This document shows, piece after piece, positions 13,401 through 24,435 of a DNA stretch of 64,000 bases. The notes under the pieces were generated by a model. It saw only the letters and a list, made by a program, of their open reading frames with translations, did no database searches and was not told the DNA's origin. Made by a program: the position numbers and the translations under genes. Numbering within the stretch: position 1 is the stretch's first letter; every line of letters begins with the position of its first letter. This stretch comes from Phlebopus portentosus (Eukaryota > Basidiomycota > Agaricomycetes > Boletales > Boletinellaceae): assembly GCA_037892935.1 (NCBI GenBank), contig JAYXKI010000003.1, positions 806,001-870,000 of the forward strand. Reading direction: 5' to 3'.

Positions 13401-13958
13401 TGAAGAAAAACTCGTCAGACAAGAGCATCTCTAAGCGGTTTGCAGCAACCACGTTCGGCAGTAGCTCCACTGCATTCGCCTCAACAGCGGCCAATACCGC
13501 AAACCCTTCCTCCGTCACCACAGCAACAGCGTACACCGGCGCAGACAGGGCCACATGAGATACATCGTTCGCCTCAGCACACCCATTCTATTCACTCGCC
13601 AACGCAACGACCATCTCCTCATCTTACATCTCACGTTATCTCACATTCGCCTCATCAGAGACCGGCATATACTTCTCATCTTCCATCACCTCATGATTCG
13701 CCTCATCGACAGCATAGTAATGTCGCTGGTTCACCGCACCAGCACCTGCATAGGCCATCCTCCGCCTTGATAGGGACGGCACCACCGGGTATACATTCCC
13801 CTCCGATGCCCAGCTCCTCACGCGACCGCCCGTTACCACTGGCTGTGCCTACCAACGGAACTCCCACCAGTACTACTACGCGCAAGGTAAAACTGCTTCT
13901 TAAAGGCAGTCCTTCCACCACCACCAACAATAACGGCAGAGAACTTCCGGAACCCTAG
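7462..13958 (+). CDS. KDM5/JARID1-type histone H3K4 demethylase (JmjN-ARID-PHD-JmjC-C5HC2-PLU1-PHD)
   Basis: Thirteen exons: 7462-8103, 8159-8359, 8426-8771, 8825-8907, 8972-9044, 9094-9457, 9512-9692, 9746-9773 (28 nt), 9832-10079, 10139-10302, 10354-12698, 12752-13392, 13446-13958. They code for 1,942 residues. In order: JmjN (about 165-214, FNLEDCPVLYPSPEEF); ARID (215-310); PHD1 (about 427-475, CEICHRRNRGTEMLLCDGCD); JmjC (about 590-760) with Fe ligands H628 and E630 (WHNEDHFTHSINY) and H716 (YHAGFNHG); C5HC2 zinc finger from C810; PLU-1 helical region; PHD2 (1311-1353); PHD3 (1494-1541, CICRGQTPYLSG). The tail is His/Pro/Gln-rich. The full set of catalytic residues suggests an active Fe(II)/2-oxoglutarate demethylase acting on H3K4 methylation in the nucleus, like fission yeast Lid2 and animal KDM5. 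An upstream in-frame GTG is not used; the ATG at 7462 is chosen. Confidence 0.93.
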
Positions 13959-14453
13959 AATGGATACTTATATATTTTCATTACCTACTAGTATGAGCTT
14001 TCTCTTCTCTTTCCCCTCGATTCGCGTTTGGGATGGAATTTCTCGGATTGTTATTTTCCTTTCTCGCTTTAGTTTATATATGTCTATGCTCCTTCGACCT
14101 TCTACTTTCCTCTTTCGCTTTCTGGGCTCCCGTTTGTAAGTATATTTCTTTCTAAGGTCTTATATGGGTATGTATATGTATTTTGGAAGCTGAAGCAGAA
14201 CTCGCTGCCTCGCCGGTATTGAACCGGAACGACGTTGGCACCTGGTGCTAAATTTAGATTAACTCAATATGCAATGCATTGTTAATTCCTATTCGATTGT
14301 ACATGCAAAAATTCTATTTATGAGTGATTTGGAAGAGAACAGACAAATGTTGAGCCGTGTCATTAAGATCGTGTATACCGTGTATGCAAACCGAATCCCG
14401 AACGCGAAGGGAAGGAAAAAAAAAACGAGCTGTTTGTTTGTGGAAGTATACAT
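13959..14453. other. Convergent 3' region between KDM5 and the CorA-type transporter
   Basis: This 495-bp T-rich region holds the 3' ends of two converging genes. Inside it, at about 14208-14257, lies a tRNA-like piece on the minus strand (a B-box-like GGTTCAATACC within a hairpin) that lacks a matching 5' half. No protein-coding signal was seen. Confidence 0.45.
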
Positions 14454-17182
14454 TCACCGGCGCATCAATTTGTAAGTTAGCCATCCGCCGAGGCACGCAA
14501 AACCAACGAGCCCTCCGATGATGGATACGAACCATGTATAAGTCTAAAAGGCAAGAAAATATGAAATCAATATAACTGTAATTCAACCAGTGAAGAAAAT
14601 AAAAATGACAACTACTGACCGATGTATCATCCTCCCCTGGAACATGTACGTTCATCCCCCAAAGACCAGTGACCAAGTTCATAGGGATGAGCACCGTACC
14701 GAGGGCGGTAAGCTTGGAGAGGACGTCGTTGATCTGGTTGTTCGCGTCTGTCATCTCGATGGAGATCTGTGCAAGGTAGTTGGAATGCGAACGGGAGAGG
14801 ATCTTCTCGTAATGGTTCAGGTTTTGAGTCATTGTGATTAAGTGGTCCTGAGGGCGAGTGAATGAGAGATAAGTTAAGTAGATGTGTATTGTACTTGCTT
14901 GAATATCAGATAGATAAAGACCCTACGGAAAGTTAAGCCCGTAAAAACCAAAATATAAAGAGTTAAAACCAAACTAGACCTACGATATCTGATTTTGGCG
15001 CAATACTCCAATTCTCATTGCACCGCTTCGCGAGTCCCTTCACGACGTCTGCCTTGTTACCCATGAGTCTTAGGAGGCCCATGACCTTCTTACGACACGT
15101 TCCGATGCTAATGTTGCAAGATCAATGTCGAATACTGTATATCGATTTGTTTTGCTGACGCACCGCCGTAACATGTCGCTCTGTTCTGCCTCCTTGAGTA
15201 TAAGCACCAGTTCATCGATACTATCGACTTCATACTCGATGTTTTGGATGAGCGGGCCAAACGCATCAGTGATGTCGTCGATGAGGGCATACGAGATCCA
15301 ATCGGAGGTGACGTTGATGTAGTCCTTGAGCTGCTTTATTCGCCGTCGGACGTTTTGCGGATGAGGGGTTAGTCGGAAGTGGAACTGAAATAGTAGAACT
15401 TGCTTAGAGAAAACGATTCTTATCCTTCACCGCAAGTACTTACGGAAAGTGTTCCTTCTCGGAAGACGATGATATACATGTTCAGAGGCTCGAGATATGT
15501 CGGACTGTATGGATCCTGGTCGAAACTACGGAAACAAACGAGGTAGTAGTTGCGGAACAGTTCGATCTTCTCTCGTGTTTCTTCCATTTGGATATCCTCA
15601 GTCGTGAGGGGGTGAATATGGAAGACCTATATGACCAACAATCCTGATTTAAAAAAACGCAAGACGCTAATTCGGAACGGACAGGATTCACCTTACTGAG
15701 GAGCTTCATCTCCTCGTCAGTAGGAGACATCACATCCAACCACCACGCAGACTCTTCTGCATCACCAAGGTTTCTCATGGTACTGTCTCTTATATTCGAC
15801 TTTGCTCCATTCTCGGCTCCCGGTTTCGCCTGCACCGATCCTTTAAGTGGATCATCCTTGTCCCCACGAGGGGCAGTGAGCCCAATGAATAGATCCTCAA
15901 AGGACTGGCCTTCGGCCGGGAGCTCACTAAGATTCCGAGCGTGAATAGTAGCAGATAATTTATTTGAGTAGAAAGAAAATCGGTATGGTCGGTCGTGTGC
16001 GCTTTGACTGTATAATGGAGGTGGCAAGCGAGACGGTCCGCCGTTAACGTCCACACTGAACGTCTGCTCGTATGGCGGCACGGCGCTGTACCGATTCGGG
16101 TCTGGCATTCCTGGGATGCCAAAGGACGGTGGAGGTGCACCGGAGCTGCCCTCGAAGAAGGCGATTTTGCCGCCTTGTCTTCGAGGTCGCGGACGGGGAG
16201 TGGTGCTCTGGCTGAATTTGCGCTGGCGAAGGCGGGCGGCGATGGAGTCGGGAGCAGGTGCAGGAGCAGGAGCAGGAGCGGCGGGTGCAGCTGCTGCGTC
16301 GGCGGGGACGAAGACGTCCTGCTGACCGGGTCCACCAACAGCCTGGTCAGGCTGTTCACCCGCTCGTGGGATAGATGGACCAACAAGGGGACGCGGGATG
16401 GGAGTAGCGAAGGACGTAACACGGGAAGAAATACCGGGAGGTGGTGGCGGCTGCAGCCTTCGCCTTTCCTCTGCTACAAATCCGTCCATGAGGCCGAAAT
16501 TGAAGGAGGACTGGGAGGACTGCAGTGTCGCAGGCTGATAGAGCGGGAGGCCTGTCATGCTCTCGTTCTGCACTGGCGGTCCTACTCCTACGCCCCCTAC
16601 TCCTGCTCCTGCCCCCGGCCCTTGCGAGACGAGTAGAGCAGGGTCGTGTCCCTGACTGAGATGATGCGCCATGCTGATACCGGCTTCGCTGTTCACATCT
16701 AAGAGACCTCCATGCGCACCCCCGTCGAGTTCCTCGAAATCGCCAGGGCCGGGAGGGAGGAAGGGGAAATGCGGCGACGAGCCCACGTTCATAGGATCCA
16801 AACTGTCATGTTTCGGGGACGGCTGAGGGATGGCCATAGGTTGCGTTCCACCGACGCTCACACCGACGCCTCCAGCAGGACTTAGAGGGTTCCCCACGGC
16901 GACGCTCCCGCTCCGCGCACGAGAGAGCTGCATGGCAGAATCGACGTCGAGGGAGCGTTGTCTTTCCTGCGCCATAGGGTCGTTCGGGTCGACCGAGCGG
17001 ACGAGCGTAGGCGAGCGGCGTGGATAGCTGGTGCTGCTGCTGCCGCCACCGTCGATGCCGTCGTCCCCGGCCGGTCCACCTGCGTTCGCTCGGTGCGGGT
17101 GCGGATGTGCGAGGTCTATGCGGAGCGAGCGGGATGGCGAGGACGAGGGCATGTTGCCTACCGGGGGGGGAGGACATGACAT
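14454..17182 (-). CDS. CorA-family Mg2+ transporter, ALR1/MNR2 type
   Basis: Seven exons (minus): 17182-15692, 15626-15444, 15384-15164, 15107-14984, 14922-14899 (24 nt), 14847-14620, 14543-14454; 786 residues. The first 430 residues are Pro/Ser/Ala-rich and disordered, with an alternating Ala-Pro run. The cytosolic CorA domain follows (WWLDVMSPTDEEMKLL, VFHIHPLTTEDIQ, TREKIELFRNYYLVCF, IDDITDAFGPLI). Transmembrane helix 1 ends in the signature GMN (745-747, GLWGMNVHVPG). Helix 2 is FVSIIGGLVGFACLGGW, and the protein ends YKLMRR. GMN is the selectivity motif of CorA/Mrs2/Alr channels. The long N-terminus and single-gene architecture fit yeast Alr1 (plasma membrane) or Mnr2 (vacuole); I cannot choose between them. 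Intron 5 (14898-14848) starts with GC (CAA|gcaagt). Phase and protein conservation require it. Confidence 0.9.
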
Positions 17183-17328
17183 GCCTTGATTGAAAGAAGA
17201 GAGACAAGAAATTTACCCGCGGATCTCGTACCTGTTGTTGCTTGCTATACATACTCAGAAAATACCCGGAAATTAATATTAACTCTACCATAATCTACGT
17301 AAATACAGAGAACAAAAGCTGCACAAAT

Positions 17329-18600
17329 TCACTCAGCGACCGTCCGTCGTCGCACAGGCCTCTCCTCCTCCGTACTCTTCGACACAAACAATGACGTCGT
17401 CGTCGTCGTCGTCGTCGATGATGACGAAGCACTAGTAGCAGTCGACCTCACGTTCTGTCCCCCGACAACAGTCCACCCCTCGTCCGGCGTCCGTGGCGAG
17501 CCCAAGAACGATGAAGAATGCGCACTAGCAGGCCCGGTACTAGATCGTTTCGGTGGCGGCCGTAGAGACGGGGACGGACCGGGACTTGCGTCAAAGGACG
17601 TACGCGAGGTGGCGGATGCTGCTGTATATGGATTTTGGCCCGAGTATGATGTTCTTGGTGTAGATGGTACTGAATGGGATGGCGTGTGGGTTACGAGTAT
17701 CCCGTCTGTTCGATCTCGTCTCCTCCGCAAGAACGGGAACAGATCGAGGATCGATTTGAAGAGTGACGAGCGCGAAGTGAAGCTTACTTGTGAAGGCGCA
17801 TGCGCCGTCGTCGGGGAGTCGAAGCCTGTCAGCCCTTTTAATTCAACAAAAGTATGAGGGGTAGATAAGCTCACCGTTAGCAGACACAGGCAATGCATTA
17901 TCATTCGCACTCAAGCTCAAGAACAAGAACAGCGGGATAAACCAGACACAGAGCGCAAAAAACGTCGCGATATCCTGGAACCCGGGTGCCTGTACACCTC
18001 CACTCCCATGTGTATGACCGTTCCCGCGAAACACCCTCTGCGAACGCATCGCCTGTGCCTCTCTCGAAACTCTCGAAAAATAGAAGAACCACGCAAAGTG
18101 ATTGAGAATTGCGAGGACGCAGGACGCGAGGAACGTTGGCGAGGCGAGGGAGATGAACGGCCAGGTGTGCGAGAAGTTCTGCAGGTAGACGAGGTGTGCG
18201 GTTATCGAGAAGAGTGTGTGTAAGAGTGGGAGGGAGTCGGTGAAGTACAGGAGGATGTGGAGGAGGATGATTGCCTGGAGGTTATCAATAATTAGCGAGC
18301 GCTGCAGCCACTGTCGGTGATGTTGATGAGTAGACGCACGTAGATAGCTCGTATCCCCAGGGATTTAGCGGCTCTCGAATGCTCTTCGATGAGCTCTGAT
18401 ATCCACAGTAACCCACTCGCTGCAGAGTCTGATCAGTCTCGTGCCTGGAATCATAGTTGCTCAAGCCTACCTACCTAGGGAAAGAATAACGAAAGCTCCA
18501 GCAGCGACGATTCCAACATAACTACATTCACCCTTTAGTTCCTTGTGTATATGCAACCAACGAGTCAACATGAATACCTGAGTAGATGCAGTAAAGACAT
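17329..18600 (-). CDS. SVP26: Svp26/TEX261 family COPII cargo adaptor
   Basis: Exons (minus) 18600-18578, 18521-18475, 18419-18340, 18274-17875 and 17834-17329 give 351 residues. The first two exons are only 23 and 47 nt. The protein begins MSLLHLLSYVGIVAAGAF with a first membrane helix, then WISELIEEHSRAAKSLGIRA. Further helices follow, including the signature region DIATFFALCVWFIPLFLFLSL and SANDNALP, which aligns with TEX261/Svp26. Svp26 sits in early Golgi/ER membranes and helps load mannosyltransferases and other type II proteins into COPII vesicles. The family is usually about 200-230 residues; here a Ser/Thr-rich, Arg-rich C-terminal extension of over 120 residues is added, including a poly-Thr tract coded by an ACG microsatellite (about 17396-17425). 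Intron 4 is short (40 nt). The gene is in tandem with MET2 and the CorA gene. Confidence 0.83.
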
Positions 18601-18839
18601 GAAAGACTAAAGACACGTTCACTTTCGCCTCGAAAAGTCTCACGGCGAGTCAATCACAACAGTATGATCGGCAGCAGATCTCTCTTCGATCAAACTCTAC
18701 GGAACGGAAGAAAACTGAATTGAAGCCTTGTGCCGAGAGAACTAAAGACGACACAGATGAAGATCACATTACAAGGTTATTGCTACAACGCTCCCGATCT
18801 TTATTTCATCACTGCATGCACGTCCATATCCTTCAAGCA

Positions 18840-20593
18840 TCAAGACAAGAATCCACGTATCGCACCTCCCACTCCCTGGACATCCAGCCTTAAAAACAAA
18901 ACAAAACAAAACAAGTCAATGTCAACGCTCAGCGACTCTTCCATCCACGATCAAAACACTCACAAGAACGTATCATGCCCCCAAACACCACCCAACTCAT
19001 AGTACCTCACATCCGCATTTCCAACCAATCGTAATGCATCAGCGACCTCGCGCTGCTGCTCGACAGAGAAGAGGATATCGCTCTGCACGCCGAGGATGAG
19101 CGTCGGCGTGTGCGCGAGGGGCTTCAGGCCTGCTGCGAGCTCGGGGAGGTAGGGCGGCGGGTTCGTCGGTGGTGGGTGCGAGCGCGAGTGCGTTTTGGTT
19201 CGCTTCGTGTATTCTGTTGACAGGGAAGAAGACGAGGAGGGAGAAGGAGGGGATGATGGGATAAGCCCGAGCTCGCGTAGCGCAGGCTCGGTCATGTCGA
19301 ACAAGTCCATCGCTTTGGAGATGTAGATGAGTGAGTTGGCGTCGTATTTGAGGCAGAATTGTTCGCCTTGGTGGTCGAGGTAGGTCTCAATCAGGAAGTC
19401 GGGGCACAGCAATGGTGTTCGGGGGTTTCTTGAGTTTGGGGAGGTAAGGGTCGAGCAGCTAGGTAGGGTGTCGGGAGAAGAGTAGGGTGGTGATGTTCGA
19501 ACTTGACGCCCGAAACGCTGTTCCCATTCGGGGCCTGAACGATACGTTATCGTCGCAATTTCTGAGGAACAAGCTATCAGCAACAATTTAGCTTGGAATA
19601 ACAGGCGGAACGCACGTCTAGCAAGTTTCATGCCAACATGAGGCGGGAGTCCGTCATAGTAAAAACCATTATTCCAATTCGGGTCGGACATAAGGACTTG
19701 TATCGACATTAGCCCTTGTCTAGGATATATTATAACTCGAGGCACTCACCACTTCGCTGAGCAAAGCGCATAGCGATACTACTAGGATTCGTCCGCGCCG
19801 TGCCGCTTATAGTCACAAGTTTCCCGACTCGCTCGGGGTGCAACCACGCCGCAGCCAAACTCTGCATACCGCCCATCGAGCACCCAACGCTCGCATACAA
19901 TTTGTCGATCCCAAGGTCATCGAGTAACAAGAACTGCGCCTTGACCATATCGAATATCGACAACACGGGGAAGTTGGTTCCATAATGGGTTCGAGTGCGC
20001 GGGTCGATGGAAGAGGGACCGGTCGAGCCGTAGCATCCGCCCAGAACGTTAGTGCAAATGATGAAAAACTCGTTTGTGTCGAGTGCCTTTCCCGGACCGA
20101 TGAACTTCTCCCACCATCCCTCCGACGGGTTGAGAACGTTAGACGCAGCATGGGAAGAGGCCGACAGGCCGGTATGGAGGAGGATGACGTTGTCCTTCTC
20201 AGGTGAGAGTGCACCCCAAGTCTCGTACGCGATGTCGAGGGATGGTAAAGGAATATCAGAGTAGACGACGTCGAAGGGCCTGTCATGTTTGAAGATGTGG
20301 TATTCTGTCGGCTGTGGGCGCGAGTAGGCTGGTTCGGGACCTGTCTCACAGGGATCGGTTTGGTTCGCATTTTCAGCTGATCTCCCCTTGGAAGAGGAGG
20401 AGGATTGAAGGATGCGGGATTCGCGAACTGCGTGTGCTTCTACGCACGGGAAGGAAGGACGATCTGATGGTTGGGTGTACCACCGTTTCCCGGACGCAGC
20501 TAGACTCAAATTGAGACAAAGTCGTCGCGAGTGAGATCTTGAAGGCCCTGCGAGAAGAAACCTCCTAAGACTTGTCTGTACACCGCCGCGCAT
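18840..20593 (-). CDS. MET2: Homoserine O-acetyltransferase
   Basis: Exons (minus) 20593-19750, 19696-19616, 19561-18964 and 18888-18840 give 523 residues. The enzyme transfers acetyl from acetyl-CoA to L-homoserine, the first committed step to methionine in fungi. It is an alpha/beta hydrolase-fold enzyme. The visible catalytic triad is S239 (VGCSMGGMQS), D470 (GVQSDILF) and H504 (WGHDTFLLDV). The acyl-acceptor region HTGLSASSHAAS, NVLGGCYGSTGPSS and the segment KLARQIATITYRSGPEW are typical. The residue just after GHDTF is restored only by splicing a last 49-nt exon; the unspliced frame stops there. That intron's pyrimidine tract is a TTTTG repeat. The first 100 residues are Arg/Ser-rich and ungainly for a cytosolic enzyme, with a positively charged, hydroxylated start like a mitochondrial presequence. 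The ATG at 20593 is preferred; an in-frame ATG at 20698 is possible. Confidence 0.92.
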
Positions 20594-21360
20594 TGGAGAA
20601 GAAGAATAAAACAATATTTTGAGAAGCCATGGGTGGAATGAGGATCTGACAAATGCGCGAGGATGACGTGCTTCTTGTGAGACCAGCGGCGAGTACATAG
20701 TAAGTACGAGAATTTGGACTGAAATGATGAATCAGACATGACAATTATTGCGCTCAACATTTCTGCTTAGACAATCACTGTAGATGCTGTTCTCATGTGG
20801 CAAATTTTATTTGAAAAATATTAATAGAAAAGCGGAATCAAAATGTACTGTTTTCAAGGACTGGTCCATGACTCCGTCGCCAGTTTCATCGCTGAATTTG
20901 GCGATATTGAAGGAAGAGGTTGCGACGGAAGTATTTTTGATACTGTAAGTCGACCATATCTTTTTCTCCGTCACTCTCCTTTCTCATGTCCTTCCTCGAT
21001 CAACTCCCTCACAGATCATTTTAACGCTGATTCATTTAACAACACCTGACCGTTCACGAAAACCACCTGTGAAACGCCGAAGGTCTGGCTCTCGCGAAGC
21101 CTCGGACGCAAAGTCGAGCGCGCGACATACACGTGTGCTCTCCGGCTTTACTTACATCTACTTTACTCAAGGGCGAATGCATATCGGTATTCCTTTCATT
21201 ACCTACATTTCCACTCGGTTGCACTCGCTTCCCTCGACGATCGCCCTGGCAGCGGCAGCGACACATCGATCGACATCATTCATCTTCGAATAGTCAAAAG
21301 TCTGAATTACATACAAGAAGTATTTGACTTGAAACGTCTTAGGAACGACTTGGAACACAC
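20594..21360. promoter_or_regulatory. Divergent intergenic region between MET2 and the 21361 gene
   Basis: This 767-bp region lies between two outward-facing start codons. It contains the palindrome ACACGTGT (21129-21136) with a CACGTG core. CACGTG is bound by Cbf1/Pho4-type bHLH factors, and Cbf1 regulates MET genes in yeasts. The regulatory link here is inference. Short frames inside the region do not look coding. Confidence 0.4.
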
Positions 21361-24300
21361 ATGGTGGACGACGAGGTGCTGGTGGAGGATCTGAGAGAGT
21401 CGGATAGAGTTCGTCGGCGCAAATCAGACGTTCAAGGAAAGGTGAGCGGCTGTGTTCAACGTTCCTTGCTGTACTTATTCGGCTCTTTGGTGTCAATCCC
21501 CTAGCTGTACAATTTCCTGAACAGATCAGCGCAGTCCTTGACTCGCTCCAACTCGCAGAGCGGTCGGTCACGTCGCGCGAAAGAAAGGGATAAAGACAAG
21601 ATCGAGTCCGATGATAGGGATTCGCCTCGAGCATCACATGCGACTTCGTCGCGCCTGCCTGTACTTAGCTCCGGCAATGCACCGGAAACGAGTCCACAAA
21701 GCAGGTTACCTTCTTCCGCTCGTACCTCTCGCTCTGCCGCTAGCACTGGGAACGGCGCCGCTACTTCTGGTGGTGAAATACCACCTCGCAAGTCTTCCTC
21801 CCCGCCTTTGACTCCTCTAGGTCAACATAAACACACCCTCTCGATCCCACCTCAGTCCAAGACTCCGACCATCGCTTATACTTACAATACTCCACCGCAG
21901 ACTCCAGCGAGATCGAGGAAATACTCAAACCCATCCTCGCCGAACTCGATAACAGGCGGAAGAGATTTACTTCTAAACAGACCTCTCGCGCGTCCGATCA
22001 CGCCGTCAAACTCGTCATCTGGCAAAAAGCTGTTCGGGATTTCGCTCCCTTCGCCTACGCATCGGAAAGCATCATTATTAGAGGCTGAGGAAGGACTCCG
22101 AAACGACAGTCGGGGCATAAACTACGTTCGGGATCAGGCTCGTCGAACGAGCCGTTATTGCATGACCGCTCTCCTTCCAACTCCAGCGGCCGGACTGGAA
22201 GTATACCTCGACCGAGTACGATCACGCCGCGACCGAACAATAATAATAACAGGACATCAGGAGATAGAACGACGACAACGCCTTTACCGACGCCATCGTC
22301 TTCGCTCCCACGATCGACACGGTCAGCCGTATCTCGCGAGGACCAGCCACCAGCGTCGCCGACGACTACGAGTTCGAGACGAGGCACGCCGAGACTTGAT
22401 TTCTGGAGATCTCTAACCCCGCGGCGCCATCTCCGCAGGGAGATAGGGAGAAGGAGAGGGAAAAGGAGAAAGGGAAACAGCGAGCTGCGACGCCTGACGC
22501 TTCGACTCAAAAAGCTATTGAGAAACAACAGGAACTGGTTTCTCCACAACCGAGAGCAGCGCCCGCGGCTTTCCTCCCTCGATTCCAGCGCACCCCTGCT
22601 ACGCCAAGGAGAGGGGAAGAAGCTGACGCGCCGAATACAGTTCGTCTGGACTCGTTCATGTCGGATTCGTTACCCATTCCACAGGACACGGTGAAGACAC
22701 CGCTCGCTCAGGCTGACAACGGTCGATTTGTGCTGACACGCCAGCATGCATTCACCACTCAGACAGCTAGTACCGACCTACCACGTTCACCGTGCACACC
22801 TGCTCCGGAGCGTCAGAAGACATCCGCCGCTCCGGCGTTAGGCATCCAGCGCTCCAACTCCGCTCCGGGCTCGCGCGGCCGTCTCTCCCCCTGCCTCCGA
22901 ATACCATCGCCCAAGTTCCTCTCGCGGGAGAGGTCGAGAAGTAAAGATAAAGACTGGGATAAGGAGAAGGAGAAAGAGAAAGAGAAGGAAAGAGAGAAGG
23001 GGATGATAAGTTCTGAGAAGAGGAAGGTTACGCCTGAGAGTGTTGGTGCGCCGATATTGAGGGAGCCGCGGACGTATGTGCATGCGCACGGTCATAGCCA
23101 TGCCCATGCCCATGGAGTCGCTGGAGGTGCCGTTAATGAGAAGGGAGGAATAGGAGGGTCGAAGGCTCCCAAGGCGAGCTTGGTGCAGTTACGCCGTGCA
23201 GCTCATGGGACGTTCGACTTTGAGAGACCCGGCTCGCGTACGAGCTCAAAGAGCGGGCAGTCGGAGTCGAGAGGGACGCGTAGTGACGATGAGAGGGAGA
23301 AGGAAAACGAGAAGGAGACGGAGGCGAATGATAGCGATGTAAGACGGACATTCGGAGGGTTGGGAAGATCTGTGTCCGCGCGACCTCCGGATTTTCTGCG
23401 CGAGCGAAGTTGAAAGCATCCAGCCCTGTTCCGCCGCTCCCGACAACACCATCGAGAGTGAAAGCGAAACCCCATAGTCCGCCTCCTCCGACGTTCCCGC
23501 GTACGCGGAGTCCTCTCGCGGCCGTGCATCACGCTGCGCCCGGATCGGCAGCTCATTCGCACTCCCACTCGCATGCGACGCATATCGATGACAGTGCGCT
23601 CCCTCGGCTCTCGAGCAGCAGCGCGCGGCGGAACAGCAGCAGTAACCAACATTTCCGTACACCCGGATATGGTACAGGAGGGGTATACCGACCTCCGACC
23701 TCCCTGCCGCATTTTTCGTTCGAACCTGCCGCGTCGCGGGTGCCTTCCCCGCCGAGTGTACCTCCTAAACCTGTGAGAGACGCAGGAGGCCAGTATGTGG
23801 ATACGAGGACGGGGCTGATCATGTACGCCCATGCGCCCGCTTCGCCGGAGTCTAGGAGTCCTAAGAGTCCGAAGAGCCCGACTGGGAAGATGGTGACGGT
23901 GGTGGATGACAAGACGAGGAGTGCTGCTGCTGGGAGACGTATGCCCGCGACGGGAACAAGTGCTGCGAATGCGAACGGACATGCAAATCCCAACGCGACA
24001 TCGATGTCGAATGGGATCCCGCAGAGAGAGCTTGAGGAGGCGACGGCGGTTATCACCCAGTTCAAGAGCGCACTTGACGAAGCCGGGTTCGCCACGCTTC
24101 AGAAATGTGAGTGTTGAACTTCATATGATCTCTCCTTACCTTCTTTCCGTCTACCGTCTAGTTTTGTTCTTTCATTAACGTGTAAATATTTTTTTTCCCT
24201 CCCTCTCTACCACCGTCCCATCCCACCCCCTTTCCTCCGCATACTCTTTCCTCCACCCATGTGTTTAGATGTCCGCCGGTACGACGCGAAGATCATCCCT

Positions 24301-24435
24301 CTCGACGGTGCAGCAGGCCTCCTAGCGCGCGTGCAGCGACTACTCGACACCTCCGCCCCTCGAGTAGACGAGCGTCGAAAACGACAGTTATACGAGAACT
24401 TCGTCCGTGTCGTCCGAGTGAGCCAGGTCAGCTAA
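21361..24435 (+). CDS. Unrecognised low-complexity protein (about 950 aa) with three apparent frameshifts
   Basis: The function is not recognised. The likely structure is exon 21361-21441, exon 21505-24106 and exon 24269-24435 (introns 63 and 162 nt). The start is MVDDEVLVEDLRESDRVRR and the frame resumes LYNFLNRSAQSLTRSNSQ. The long exon is not one frame. Coding-like sequence moves to the next frame near 22091, 22406 and 23409, each time as if one base were missing. After three such steps the phase at 24106 fits the last intron exactly. Content: Ser/Thr/Pro-rich stretches, a Lys-Glu alternating run (about 22960-23000), two His-rich patches (about 23078-23110 and 23555-23585), and a more ordered C-terminal segment of about 90 residues (ELEEATAVITQFKSALDEAG, YDAKIIPLDGAAGLLARVQ, DERRKRQLYENFVRVV). 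The structured tail is the part most likely to be conserved. Confidence 0.6.

Noticed and set aside
14208..14257. Functional tRNA gene on the minus strand
   Set aside because: Only a T-arm-like hairpin and a B box can be found; the acceptor stem, D-arm and anticodon arm cannot be formed.
16240..16300. GCAGGA-type repeat as a mobile or structural repeat
   Set aside because: It is a coding microsatellite giving an Ala-Pro run in the disordered N-terminus of the CorA-type protein.
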